Of a DNA stretch of 64,000 nt, positions 45,491 through 58,505 are shown one piece after another (the stretch's first letter is position 1; each line of letters starts with the position of its first letter). Both the position numbers and the translations under genes were made by a program. Origin of the DNA: Siphonodentalium dalli (Eukaryota; Mollusca; Scaphopoda; Gadilida; Siphonodentaliidae); the NCBI GenBank assembly GCA_032622095.1, contig CP136064.1, forward strand, positions 171,130,310 through 171,194,309. The letters run 5' to 3'. Under the pieces are notes generated by a model, which did not search any database, was not told the origin of the DNA, and saw only the letters and a list, made by a program, of their open reading frames with translations.

Positions 45491-48255
45491 AATAGAAGAA
45501 TGGCGCCCCATATATGGCCCAAAATACATGCCAGTGGCTCCACTGCATATGTTTGAGGTGTTTTGATAGGCTTTTCGTGAAACTCGATGATGAAACAGAT
45601 ATCAAGAAACCATGTTTGGTTATCTGTGTGGCATAATTATATAACCCAATTCAGTGATAACAAACCAACCAGCTGCCATCAGGACTGATATTGGAGAACA
45701 GTGAGCACACAATTTTGAATATGGCGACGTGCACTGACGTGCATGGAAAAATCAGGGCGCTATATATACATAACCCTAATAAAGTTGTGCCTCATTGTCA
45801 TGGACATGGTGATAAATGGAATCTATGGAAGGCGGCAGCCATCTTGGATTTGGAGGTCACGTGACAATTATTTAGCATAACCCATCCCGATGTTGAAAAT
45901 ATGCATGCCATGCTTCTACTAAAAAAGTATACTAGGAACCAGTTTTTGAACAGTTGCCCCCACCATAGTGAAATCTATTTCATTTCTTGTATTGTCTTTA
46001 AGGTGTTTGACGAATGTTAATTAACCATATGGTTAGAGATAGAAAACAATTGATGAAGGTTTAACTAGCCATACAGCTCTAACGCCAAAATGAACAATGA
46101 CCGTTTTCAACTATATCGGGTCTTGTGTACAATGTTATAAATATATATTTATAAAGGCATTTGAAGTCATGGAAGTCCATAAACAAAGTAGTTCCGTCCC
46201 ATGCACTCTCTTTGAGTCATATGATACCAAATATAAAGGCAGACACATCGCAAGCGGGCTGAAACCCTTTAGAGATGATGCGTTCAATTAAATCTACTAT
46301 GAACAGTTTTCTCCTGAGCATCAAATAGATAACTTACCCCTATACAAAATTCACCCTGGTAAATTTGTTAAAATCACCAGGGTATTTACTCCAAGTATAT
46401 TTCATCCAGATTAATTGGAACCATGTAAATATCCTGCATGTATTTTTTACAAAAAGTCACCATGGAGTGTTTGCTCCGCTATCAGCTTACAACATCATCC
46501 AGGTGTTTCAACAAAATTCACTGCTACTTGCAACTTGGCAATTTCAGACTTGTAATTTCACCATGGTGTTTTCACCCTGGTTATTTCAGACTTGTAATTT
46601 CACCCTATATAGTATATTTACACTTGTATGTTCACCCTATGGTGACTCATCCCGTGTAATCGTGTATTTTCACCCTGGTGATTTAACCCTGGTGAGTTGG
46701 TGTACCATAGTAGGTTTTAATTATGTTATACAATGGGAGCGTTTAGGAGGGTTAAACTTTGAGATAAACTCATGGGAGGTTATATGACTGACACATGTGA
46801 TTACCTAAGGTGTCAAACACTGCATGACTTTCTTGTCTCAAAAAGAGACAAAACACCCCATATGCATAATCAAACTCCATGCAATCTATTTCATTTCTTT
46901 GTATTATCTACGTTATCACTGCATGCGATATAGCACTGCCACAAGGATGGTACTTTGCGGACCGATCCATTTTTACATATATCGTCGGAACTATATTTAG
47001 TCACATGTTATCTTAATTTGGCCACCAAAAGTTTGCAATAATGGTAATTATTTCCAGACATTGACAATTTTAATCGTAAAACATAAGAAATAAGAACACG
47101 TGAGAAATCCTTACCAATTGTCCTTATTATGGCAGTGGTATCTCAGCGGAGCGTTACAGTGTTACAGCATAAATAGGCATTGCTAAGATTGGTTATCATA
47201 TATGTCTTAAATTCTTAATTCCATTGGTCGGTACATGCATAACTTCTAAATTGACTACTTTTAATTAGACTACCCCTGGTATGGAAAACTGTGACTGTCA
47301 CGGTTATAGCCCGATGTGTGATTTAGTTTACTGACACCCACATCCGGGATTTACTGCCCACAGGGTGATAAAAGGATGACTAGCGCGATTAACGGGCATG
47401 GTATGGGATTAGATACAACGCCCAATGTTTATGTTTTGAAGTGAGAGATAACTCGAAGATGCCCGTTATTTCGTTAAATATTACTTTTACGAAATAACCG
47501 GCATTTTAAGATTTACACCACAAACTTCGCAAAACGTATAAGAAATGATAAACTGAGGGTGGGTGGGCTTGGGGACGGAGGATGGCACTGTACAAAAGAC
47601 AGCACACAAAAAAACACGTGTCCTATTCAATCCCAGATATTGCCAATATCATTAGTGAAACATCAACATGTACAAATATTCCAATTAATTTCAAACAACA
47701 TTTTGATAATCAAGGCACTTATATACAGATATATATATATATAGTTCCCAATCTTACGATGGTAACTGAGCAACGGTTCCTGTGTTGTTACTAATACAGT
47801 CAAGATGCAGGCTGGATCTTTTTGGCGAAACAAGTGAGAACATCAATATCACACTCTCAAATATTAAAAGTACAATTTATCAGTCTCCCAATGAAAGTAC
47901 CCCCAAGGAAATGGGGAGAACAATTTGATAAAAGTCCGGAACGGGATATGGATACCTTCTCTGTAAATTCGTCCTATATACGCCAGGAGAACCGTCGCCA
48001 TGAAAGCTCGTGAAACAGAGTCGGAGACCACCTTGTCGGGCAGAATCGGAGACCACCTTGTCGGACAGAATCGGAGATCACCTTGGAATGTCCACTTAAA
48101 CCAGGACAAAACTCGCAAATTCACATAAAACCAATTGCCAAACTTTCTACAGGTCGAAATTTTCCGAACTGTCACCTCACAGCCCTAATAAAATGTTTGT
48201 CAAACTCCAGGCAAATCCAGGCCTCGATTTAAAAATAAATTATCAGCTTTCAAAT
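45491..48255. other. Non-coding DNA with TTCACCCTGG motifs and short tandems
   Basis: No exon with domain found. Between 46345 and 46690 the motif TTTCACCCTGGT and variants recur about eight times at irregular spacing. A 25 bp unit (TCGGAGACCACCTTGTCGGR-CAGAA) is repeated three times at 48021-48085. The frame at 46097-46291 has balanced composition but no motif and no good acceptor. Confidence 0.45.
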
Positions 48256-48524
48256 GTACTCAATCCGATCAGACGGTCCCCATACCACCAAGTTACAACA
48301 ACAATATTTCATCAAAATACACCTAAATGATCACAATCGATGCATTTATACAAAATAATGATAACCACTACCAACTACATGTATGGTATAAAATTTCTCA
48401 AAACTTTGTATTTGTTCAACGAAATATGTCCGTATTATTACTAAAGTACCACTAGATTTTAGAGTTATCCATCTTCATCCGCAAATTGTCCAGTAACTTA
48501 GGACCGTCTGATCGGATTGAGTAC
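48256..48524. mobile_element. Foldback MITE with perfect 24-bp termini
   Basis: GTACTCAATCCGATCAGACG at 48256 and its inverse ending at 48524 are perfect for 24 bases (48256-48279). Same family as 35330-35758. An internal TAGAGTTATCCATCTTCATC segment is inverted relative to other copies. Confidence 0.85.
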
Positions 48525-48714
48525 CCTTAACTGCCATCAGAGGAGGGATCAGGACCACATGGCCACAATAATTTTAAATCTGAATAATGAAAAATTATAG
48601 CATTTAGAGGTCTATCTACAGCAAATTTCAGCCCCTCCCTTTTAAAATTGATACATATACATATCGACATGTCCGATCTGCACTGGGGTGATCACATACT
48701 TAATTGTACATGCG

Positions 48715-48875
48715 CTAATGGCGCATATTTTGTCGCTTTCGGCGCGTTACTAACGGTGCATATTTTGGCGCTTTCGGCGCGCGCCGAAACAACGCCAATG
48801 GCGCACATTTCGGCGCTTTCGGCGCGTTACTAATGGCGCACTTTTCGGCGCGCGCCGAAAGCGCCATTAGCAAGT
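48715..48875. repeat. GGCGCG-rich inverted/tandem block
   Basis: Alternating units of GGCGCATATTTTGTCGCTTT, CGGCGCGTTACTAA and the palindrome GGCGCGCGCCGAAA. Several units are mutual inverses, giving long potential hairpins. GC content is well above the surrounding DNA. Confidence 0.7.
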
Positions 48876-48927
48876 GGCCCTAATAGGATTCCATACAAAG
48901 CCATTGAAAATCAACTGATCTATGACG

Positions 48928-49592
48928 CTGCGGACACATGCACGTACCACAGTAGCGATGGCATAGCAGGTGTGACAATTTATTATGGTGGAATTTGGTG
49001 ACAATTGTCGTCATAATTAATATGCCATAGCTAGCCATGTCGCCCGCTGCATATTCGCACACTGAGTCTTCCAAAGTTCGTTATAATCAGCCTTTTTTTT
49101 ATTATTTTGGTCCTTGTATATATAGTTCGCTTTGTTTATTCCAGAAACTTTCTCTCAGCTGTATTTCCTCCAACAGTTCCGACACAGCTTCATCGGCCCA
49201 CATGATAACGTTAGCGGAATTATGCGTAGCACTATAAATGTCGCAAAATACAAAACGCAATTGGGGAACTGTCTTAATATGCATGAAATTAATATAAGTA
49301 AATAAACATGCATTGAGATCATATCAATAAAACGTGCATGATATGTGAGTGAATGAGGGATTTCCACATTGCAATTATAGAATACAATGTAGCAAACTGT
49401 AATGAGTTGAGATCAACGTTGGTGAAACGCAATGGGTTAATTGGACCAGTCGACTCATTGTGCGGAAACTCAGCGGACAACATGACATGCTATGGCACAG
49501 AATTGTTGTCACACAATTGTCACCAAACACCACCATACTAAATTGTCACACCTTCTATGCCATCGCTAATGTGGTACGTGTGTCCGCAGCCA
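48928..49592. mobile_element. Inverted-repeat element, about 100 bp arms
   Basis: GCGGACACATGCACGTACCA on the left corresponds to the inverse of TGGTACGTGTGTCCGC near 49572-49588; the arms also share GCGATGGCATAG, GGTGTGACAATTTA and TGGTGACAATTGT. The interior has no ORF with a known domain. Confidence 0.6.
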
Positions 49593-49879
49593 TGTGTATT
49601 GTCCAATAAAAATAATGCCACAATTGTTAGTTGTTCCTCTGCGTCCGTTTCATTTTATTTGCATTCAAGTCGATTTTGCCTTAGGCGGCCTTGGTCTTCT
49701 TTTATCACGCATTTCCTTCGGTGACAAAATTAGTAGAGGCTGTCCATTTTTTGGCTCCCGTGTGCATTTTGTGAAGAAATATAGCGACTATGCCAATGAT
49801 GTTGCTTGATATCTCAGGCACTATAAAACAAATGTTAGACACCTGGGGGTCGCGACTGGGTGGATTTATGACGTCATCA

Positions 49880-51120
49880 AGATGGCCGCCATCCAAAATT
49901 TCAGAGTTGGCACTGAGTCAGTTTGATAAATAGCTAGTAGTGAATTTATGGCAGGAAATATAATATTTCTCAACTTTTGTGATATTATGACAACAGGCTT
50001 CACTTTGACAGAAAAATTGTCCACATTTAACCAAGATGGCCGCCAAAATGGCGACCGAAGTTAAGAAAAATGATGAATTTTCACACATGTCTCTCAAAAC
50101 ATTCACCGTTGTTTGAAATCGGTGACTAATAGCAACTTAATTTTAATTACATTTGAATACCTAACCATTTGAACATGATAATATGTCATACTTTGGATCT
50201 TATTCCAACAAAACATCGTTAAAATGTGAATTCATAAATATGCTATGCAATTTTACCAAAATATATCGATTCTGTAACTCGAGACAAGTGTTCGCCAGAA
50301 AATATCTGAATTTGATGACAAAACTGCAACAGTTTTAAATATATAGATTGCCATATAATTACAACCAAAAAGTACATCTATATTCAAGATGGCGACCAAA
50401 ATGGTTGCCGAAATAGATAAATCACTAAAGTTTGTCAAATTTTCTTTGACATCACTCCTAATGTGCAATTTAGTGAATATAGGTGAATATATTTGCTCCG
50501 TGTTGGTGAAATAACATGAAGTTATGAAATAATATGAATAGTTTATGAACTATGTCTGTTTATACTGAAGAAATCAAGAGAATGAAACCACGAAAATGAG
50601 ATGAAATCATCAAAATGGCAACCAAGAACAATTTCAGAGTTGGCATTGAGTCTGGGAGGAAAATTTAGATAGTGAAATGATTATGTTTCGCCAATAATAA
50701 TACAATTGCATGACACTTCCTCTTGTCAGTGCAATTTGGACCTCAAAATCCAAGATGGCTCCCAAAACGGCGACCGAAATTCTAATAATTGATGATTTTT
50801 CACACTCGCCTCTTAAATTATTCACAGCAGTTTGAAATTGGTGGCTAATAGCAACCTTAATTTGAAAAAATTCTACTATCTAATCATTCGGCAACCATGG
50901 CATGTTAGATTAACATATTATTATGCAAGATGGTAACTGAGATGGTTACCAAAATGGAGAAATCATCAAAATTTGCTAGTTTTCATTGATAACGGTCCTA
51001 ATGTGGGTTTCAGTGACTACTGGTAAACACATTTGTTCCCCTGTTGACAAAAGACCCTGGAATGCTGATACAATCTGATAGAATATGAATATTTATACCC
51101 GAGATTTCATGAGAATGGAA
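49880..51120 (+). repeat. Two diverged tandem units with ATGGCNGCC segments
   Basis: TTTCAGAGTTGGCAYTGAGTC recurs at about 49900 and 50633, and AAATGGCGACCGAARTT, CATTCACCGTTGTTTGAAAT / ATTCACAGCAGTTTGAAAT and ATGGTTRCC segments follow in both, giving a period near 640-730 bp. An inverted relative occupies 63060-63990, and the arms of 27216-30391 share shorter segments. Confidence 0.6.
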
Positions 51121-51963
51121 ATATAGAAACCACAAAAAGTAGATACATTCATCTGATCTTGACCTATTTGAAAATATCCAAATCTGAATATATGCTGATT
51201 ACATCCATCATTATATGTACATAGGAAATTTCCTGATTAGGTGACTCGACTGGAGAAATATCCATACCTCAACAATAAGGCTGTCAGTATTGAGCAATAC
51301 TTTAATTACTTCAACTTGATATCGCCCCCTTATGGGGTTTGGATAAGAATTGTTCACTTGACTCCTGTATTGCTCATGTAATGCCATCATACTAAGTCAA
51401 TTCTACCGAAATTCAGATGGTCATGGAAATTAATTGAATGGACATCACACAATGCAGTACCCAAAAACAGTAACGGCATATAATGCGTTGACATTACAGA
51501 CATCGACTATGTTAACAAGCTTAATGCTTAGTGTATACTAAGTCCAAATATCAGAATAGGAGCTAATATTTGTGTGATTCGTCGTTGCTATTAATATACA
51601 TGTAAAACTGAGAAAATTTACAATTGCTCGTCCTCGAATGTCATCTAGTTCATATCCAATGCACTGCGTGTGTGCATCCGGGAATTATACGACAATGATA
51701 GCTTTGTCGCAGACTACCAAACGAGACCATTCAGATGTGCGCTCTATGTGTCTTCTGCGAAAAAGAATCGCGTTGGCGGATTTCTACCAGAACTCTGCTT
51801 ATTACATGCGATATATAGCGATTACAGATAAATTATGTTCAGGTTCGTACCAAAATAGAAACTGCTGTGGAGCACTGGACAGCTCATAGGTCAACTCACC
51901 CAAGATTTGCGAAAGCGTGGCTGATTTTGATCGATATAGAGCTAGGATAGGCATATAGCCTTA
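51121..51963. other. Non-coding DNA
   Basis: No convincing exon. Near 51700-51890 a frame after GCTTTGTCGCAG is open for about 60 residues but has no domain; an overlapping frame gives two CxxC pairs without matching histidines. Confidence 0.35.
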
Positions 51964-54900
51964 TTAGCTCAACTTTACTTTGTAAAGTTTGAGCTATTGC
52001 CATGGCTTGGTATCCGTCGTCCGTGTGTGCGTGTGTGCGTGATGCGTCAACAATTTCCTTTAGCACGGGCTACAGTTCGTACCTTTGGTCCGATTATTAT
52101 GAAATTTGTCATGGATGTTGACATTGACATGTAGATGGGAACGAGTCATTTTGGGGTCATTCGGAAAAAAAACATGGCCGCCAGTGGCCATCTTGGATTT
52201 CAAAATTCAATCCATTAGCACGGGGTACAGGCCGTACCGTTTGTCTTATTGTCATGAAATTTGTCATGGATGTTAATATTGACATGTAGATGGGAACGAG
52301 TAATTTTTGGGTCATTTGGCCAAAAAACATGGCCGCCGGCAGCCATCTTAGATTTTACTCTTTGCATGACAAAATCCTTTGACACGGGCTACAGGTCGTA
52401 CCTTTGGTCAGATCATCATAAAATTTGTCATGGATGTTAACCCATGTTGGGTCATTCGGGCAAAAAACATGGCCGCCAGCAGCCATCTTGGATTTTACTC
52501 TTTGTATGACTAAATCCTTTAGCACGGGCTACAGGTCGTACCTTTAGTCTGATCATCATGAAATTCGTAATGGCTGTTGAAATTAGAATGTAGATGGGAA
52601 CGAGTCATTTTGGGGTCATTCGGATAAAAAACATGGCCACCAGCAGCCATCTTTGATTTCAAAATTTAATCCATTAGCACAGGCCACAGGTCGTACTGTT
52701 CGTCTGATCATCATGAAATTTGTCATGGATGTTAATATTGACATGTAGATGGGAACGAGTAATTTTGGGGTCATTCGGCCAAAAAACATGGCCGCCAGCA
52801 GCCATCTTGGATTTTACTCTTTTTATGGATGTATCATGGATATTAACAATGACATGTAGATGGGAACGAGTCATTTTGGGGTCATTCGGCCGAAAAACAT
52901 GGCCGCCAGCAGCCATCTTGGATTTTACTCTTTGTATGACTAAATCATTTAGCACGGGCTACAGGTCGTACTTTTAGTCTGATCATCATAAAATTTGTCA
53001 TGAATGTTAATATAAATGACATGTAGATGGGAACGAGTCATTTTGGGGTCATTCGGCCAAAAAACATGGCCACCAGAAGCCATCTTGGATTTTACTCTTT
53101 GTATGACTAAATCATTTAGCACGGGCTACAGGTCGTACTTTTAGTCTGATCATCATAATTTTTTTTATGGTTTTTGAAATTGTAATGTAGATGGGAACGA
53201 GTCATTTTGGGGTCATTCGGATGAAAAACATGGCCGCCAGTGGCCATCTTTTATTTCAAAATTCAATCCATTAGCACGGGTTACAGGTCGTACTGTTCGT
53301 CTGATCATCATGAAATTTGTCATGGATGTTAATATTGACATGTAGATGGGAACGATTAATTTTGGGGTCATTGGGCCAAAAAACATGGCCGCCAGCAGCC
53401 ATCTTGGATTTTACTCTTTGTATGACTAAATCCTTTAGCACGGACTACAGGTCGTACCTTGAGTCTGATCATAATGAAATTTTTTATGGCTGTTGAAATT
53501 GTAATGTAGATGGGAACGAGTCATTTTGGGGTCATTCGGATGAAAAACATGGCCGCCAGTGGCCATCTTTGATTTCAAAATTCAATCCATTAGCACAGGC
53601 TACAGGTCGTACCTTTAGTCTGATCATCATGAAATTTGTCATGGATGTTAACAATGACATGTAGATGGGAACGAGTCATTTTGAGGTCATTCGGCCAAAA
53701 AACATGGCCGCCAGCAGCCATCTTGGATTTTACTCTTTGTATGACTAGATCCTTTAGCACAGGCTACAGGTCGTACCTTTAGTCTGATCATCATAAAATT
53801 TGTCATGGATGTTAACAATGACATGTAGATGGAAACAAGTCATTTTGAGGTCATTCGGCCAAAAAACATGGCCGCCAGCAGCCATCTTGGATTTTACTCT
53901 GTGTATGACTAAATCATTTAGCACGGGCTACAGGTCGTACTTTTAGTCTGATCATCATAAAATTTGTCATGAATGTTAATAATGACATGTAGATGGGAAC
54001 GAGTCATTTTGGGGTGATTCGGCCAAAAAACATGGCCACCAGAAGCCATCTTGGATTTGACTCTTTGTATGACTAAATCCTTTAGCACGGACTACAGGTC
54101 GTACCTTGAGTCTGATCGTCATGAAATTTTTCGTGGCTGTTGAAATTGGAATGTAGATGGGAACGAGTCATTTTGGGGTCATTTGGAAGAAAAACATGGC
54201 CGCCAGTGGCCATCTTTGATTTCAAAATTCAATCCATTATCACAAGCTACAGGTCGTACTGTTCGTCTGATCATCATAAAATTTATCATGGATGTTAATA
54301 TTGACATGTAGATGGGAACGATTAATTTTGGGGTCATTCGGCCAAAAAACATGACCTCAGCAGCCATCTTGGATTTTACTCTTTGTATGACTAAATCCTT
54401 TAGCACGGGCTACAGGTCGTACCTTTAGTCTGATCATCATAAAATTTGTCATGGATGTTAGCAATGACATGTAGATTGGAACGAGTCATTTTGAGGTCAT
54501 TCGGACAAAACACATGGCCACCAGCAGCCATCTTGGATTTTACTTTTTGTATGACTAAATCATTTAGCACGGGCTACAGGTCGTAATTTTAGTCTGATCA
54601 TCATAAAATTTGTCCTGGATGTTAACAATGACATGTAGATGGGAACGAGTCATTTTGGGGTCATTCGTCCAAAAAACATGGCCGCCAGTGGCCATCTTTG
54701 ATGTCAAAATTCAATCCATTAGCACAGGCTACAGGTCGTACCTTTAGTCTGATCATCATAAAATTTGTCATGGATGTTAGCAATGACATGTAGATTGGAA
54801 CGAGTCATTTTGAGGTCATTCGGCCAAAAACATGGCCGCCAGCAGCCATCTTGGATTTACTCTTTGTATGACTAAATTATTTAGCACGGGCTACACGTCG

Positions 54901-55318
54901 TACTTTTAGTCTGATCATCATAACATTTGTCCTGGATGTTAACAATGACATGTAGATGGGAACGAGTCATTTTGGGGTCATTTGTCCAAAAAACATGGCC
55001 ACCAGCAGCCATCTTGGATTTTACTCTTTGTATGACTAAATGCAATCCATTAGCATGGGCTACAGGTCGTACCTTTAGTCTGATCGTCATAAAATTTGTC
55101 ATGGATGTTAACGATGACATGTGGATGGGATATAATCATTTTGGGGTCATTCGGCCGAAGACATGGCCGTCAGCAGCCATCTTGGATTTTACTTTTCTCT
55201 TCATGTCTATAAACTAGTATTAGACATTCAACTTTCCACATTCCTAATCGCTCCATTGACTGTAATACATTAAATTATTCCCTTTCCAAGTTGAGCTACA
55301 GTGTCATTGACACTTTCA
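51964..55318 (+). mobile_element. Pearl/Helentron-like element with about 20 tandem core units
   Basis: The intact left end is TTAGCTCAACTTTAC with hairpin ACTTTACTTTGTAAAGT (near 51972-51988); the intact right end is AAGTTGAGCTACAGTGTCAT with hairpin AGTGTCATTGACACT (55300-55314). TAGCTCAACTT and AAGTTGAGCTA are inverted subterminal repeats. Between them I count about 20 units spaced near 157 bp on average (range about 110-170), each with ATGGCCGCCAGCAGCCATCT, TTTAGCACGGGCTACAGGTC and GACATGTAGATGGGAACGAG. Frames on both strands here are repeat by-products. The family assignment rests on structure and memory of bivalve pearl/Helentron-type repeats. Confidence 0.75.
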
Positions 55319-55984
55319 TATAATAAGTTCAATTGGTATATATGAGTTCCACAGAGGAGATAGTTCTCTGGACATCACATATACTGCAAGTTCGTTCCGT
55401 GTATGATCCCCATCTTCCTGTGCAGAACTGATGCAGGAATCGAGTTTATATTAGATACACCCATTTCATATTTGTCACATTATCGAAGTTCTTCCATACT
55501 TGCGTTATGCGGTCTCATCAAAATGTCATACAAGAAACATGTTCACACCAAATTTGGTTTAAATGCCTGTACTTCTGTAATTGTATCGGTTATCGGCAGC
55601 GTTCCAGATACAACTAATAGGATACATGTTCCCGCATCAATGCACAGTTCGACTTGGCTGTAGGGGCAATTGAACTCACAGACATTTTGAGGTACATGTA
55701 TTATTAGAAAGTTTGTAGTATTCCTTCTATATGTTTTTATACAGGAACGTTTGATATCCCACTGCAATGAATTCAGGTCTGCAGAGAGCACAGGTCGTTA
55801 AACGTTGAAAATCTTATACCTTCCTGAGCAAGAGTTGAAGTCATTTCGGTTACGGGCTCTTCCAATGGCTAACAATCCACAATCTTCTCTCAATTCAAGC
55901 ATAGCATTGTTATCTATTTCCAACTTCCAACTTTTGCGCAGTATCTATATTCCCAACTTGTAAATGGCATTCTTATGGATCGGT
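55319..55984. other. Non-coding DNA
   Basis: Two overlapping opposite-strand frames around 55403-55791 are open but show no domain or splice support. Confidence 0.35.
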
Positions 55985-55990
55985 GTCAGA

Positions 55991-56140
55991 CCGATTCTCC
56001 GAAGACCTATTACCACGAAGGCCCACAACTCCGAAGACCCGATTCTCCGAAAGCCCATAACTCCGAAGATCCGATTCTCCGAAAGCCCATAACTCCGAAG
56101 GGCCGATTCTCCGAAGACCTATAACTCCGAAGACCTATTA
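55991..56140 (+). repeat. 32-bp tandem repeat
   Basis: Units of CCGATTCTCCGAAAGCCCAT followed by AACTCCGAAGAT; four to five copies with small changes, built from a shorter CTCCGAAG motif. Confidence 0.85.
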
Positions 56141-56892
56141 TGGTTGTACGGTTTGCCAGCAAATTATATAAACTGCATGGATTGTGTTCGATGGATAATT
56201 AAAGGAGTTCGTACCAGATTGCGTGGTTTCTGTGACTCTAAGATCTTTGCTTTCTGTAAACTAACAGTTGTTGTATAATACTAATGAATGTCCCCATGGA
56301 AGTTTTGCAAGAACTCTCAATAAATGTTCCATTAAATGATCTTGATGACCCGTCACTATCCACTTGCTTCGCTGTCCCATCATATGGCATGGGCCAAAGA
56401 TGAGCTTCTGGTGTTTCAGTGAGGTATTTCATAACTACATATCCAGTCACTAGGCATATGCATTTTGCTTTTCACCATATGTTTTCGTTGATAATCAGGA
56501 TGAAGTTGAGGAGCCGTTACTGTCACTTGATACACTCGACAGTCGACACGGAGAAGGACAAACCTTAGGTTATTTTTGCCCGATGCTGATGTTTTTGTTA
56601 TATTCTAAAATAAAATGACCAGCATTAACTCGGTTATGTGTACAGTTTTGTTAGACTGCGGTGAAGTGAATCTGCAATGTATCTGCTATGAGGTCAGCAG
56701 CCGTATTGAAATTTATTTAATACATCTGTATTATGGACTCTCCATGCCACAACCGAAGCAAACATTCTATGACATATCTGATATGCAGTCAGAGAGTTTT
56801 CTGGTGAGCTCGGATGTTAGCCTGCGAGAGGTGTTTGTAATTCAACTGTAGTTGCTGTGGTGAGATAGTGGTAGATAGACTATCATCACTGT
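56141..56892. other. Non-coding DNA with one weak terminal-exon candidate
   Basis: At 56499-56618, after TTGATAATCAG, 39 residues are open in phase 0 (DEVEEPLLSLDTLDSRHG...) to a TGA that overlaps AATAAA-like sequence. Acidic start and phase fit the array, but the pyrimidine tract is weak and no domain is present. The frame at 56615-56851 has no support. Confidence 0.3.
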
Positions 56893-58505
56893 CAGAGGCG
56901 GACTGGGCCAAAAAACCGGCCCGGGAAATTAATATAATACCGGCCCATCTGTTCGGGGGTGTCCACAGTACACCTTGGGAAATTCCAACAGCACCCCCCC
57001 CCCTTGAATCAGAATCGGACCAAATATATGTTTTTGCATAATTCCATTTGTACCCCCTCCCCTTGAATCAGATGCAGACCAAATACATGTTTTTGCATAA
57101 TTCCATTTGCACCTCTGGCCTAATATCCTATGTATTACACGCTTGTTCCTAGAAGTACAGTGCTATTGCCGTTCCATATTGATTCATATTCACAAATCCG
57201 TATGCAACGTACGTTCCATACGCATCTCGTTGACGTAAAATGACGTACATGACGTTCGCCTCAACCACGAAACTGGAACTATTTAAAAGAATCATCACAC
57301 ATGACAAACACGCCCTGTATGAGCCTAAATAAACCTCCTATTCCTGTATTTTTAATGCACGGATTCTAGGACGCGAAGCGTGTAATAAACACAGAACGAC
57401 ACAATGTGTAAATGGGTTTGTCGATACGACACTCGTGCTGTCGCGGAAGGATAGAACTCGAGGCGCAAGCGCCTCTCGTTCTATCCTTACGCGACAGCAC
57501 TCGTGCCGTATCAATAAACCCATTTACACATCGTGTCGTTCTGTGTATATATTCATAAACCATGGTTCTATATATTCCCGGTATGAGACCATTCAAATAT
57601 TTTTACCTGAAAAATTGCATAAATTCTAACATCTAGCGGTCTAACGCCAGACAAATGCACACGGCTACGGACAAGAGACCAGGACACACCGGGCTGTTCA
57701 TGGTTGTTCGGCCCGGGGTGGGAAAATTTTGAAAACTATACACGAAAATCGCGAATCCTAGCATCTAGACTGGCATCAACTGAAGCGTTCCTATTTTGTT
57801 GTAAATTTCAATTGGGGGGGGGGGGGGGAGGGGTGCGTGAGATTTTTTTTGGGATTCACAGCTGGGAGTTACCGTTAAAATCTCTACATTAACGGGGTCT
57901 TTACGTGGTGTTACATGTATATGATGCTGACAAGTTCATTTAATGACAAAATTACGATTAGCCAATTCGGCTGGTTAAACAACACATGTGGCGGCCCACA
58001 TCCGGAATTTTCTCGGCCTCCCGATCGGCTAGTCCGCCTCTGCCCCCTACCCCCACCGAACGTCACATTATACTCACATGAGGAACCTGCAAACTTCCCA
58101 ATTTATATATTGGCAGTATATATACACATTATCCGAAGTAAAACATTTTGCATGTGGAATAATTTCCGAATGAATATATACTTGTTTAGTGACGGTTGCA
58201 AATATGGTTACAATCGGGACAATCTCAGACGCCGTCGTAAAATGGAATTCACTTCATCAATTTATGTGAGAAGAGTGCCATCTTATTGGATACACGGCTG
58301 GTTAAACAACACATGTGGCGGCCCACGTCGGTTTCACTTGCAGCCCAAGTTGTGGTTGGGCGGCCCAACCACAAATACCCCCCCCCCAACCGTAAATAAA
58401 ACCCTCGGATTATCGCATGATATAAAATCACGTGGAATCAGGATTTTTCCGGCCTCCAGCCCATCGGGAAATTTCCCGGTCTCCCGATCGGCCAGTCCGC
58501 CTCTG
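56893..58505. mobile_element. hAT-like composite element with 8-bp target duplication
   Basis: Ends CAGAGGCGGACTGGGCC and GGCCAGTCCGCCTCTG; flanks ATCACTGT are identical at 56885-56892 and 58506-58513. Inside are pieces related to the element at 32811-34052 (56955-57115 and 57655-57800), a 158 bp foldback (57389-57546), further internal GGCGGCCCAC / CTAGTCCGCCTCTG ends, and a zinc-finger-like remnant near 58190-58250. No transposase is visible; repeated insertion into one element is likely. Confidence 0.85.
57389..57546. repeat. 158-bp near-perfect foldback
   Basis: ACACAGAACGACACAATGTG at the left is mirrored by CACATCGTGTCGTTCTGTGT at the right; the centre is GAGGCGCAAGCGCCTC. Arms of about 75 bp differ at only a few positions. 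Overlapping frames on both strands are due to the palindrome. Confidence 0.85.

Noticed and set aside
51700-51890. Frames after GCTTTGTCGCAG with CALCVFC-like cysteines
   Set aside because: Histidine ligands are absent at expected positions and the two readings conflict in frame; probably chance.
52674-55217. Repeated MAAGGHVF / WPPAAILDF peptides on both strands
   Set aside because: Translations of the 157 bp core unit of the tandem array.
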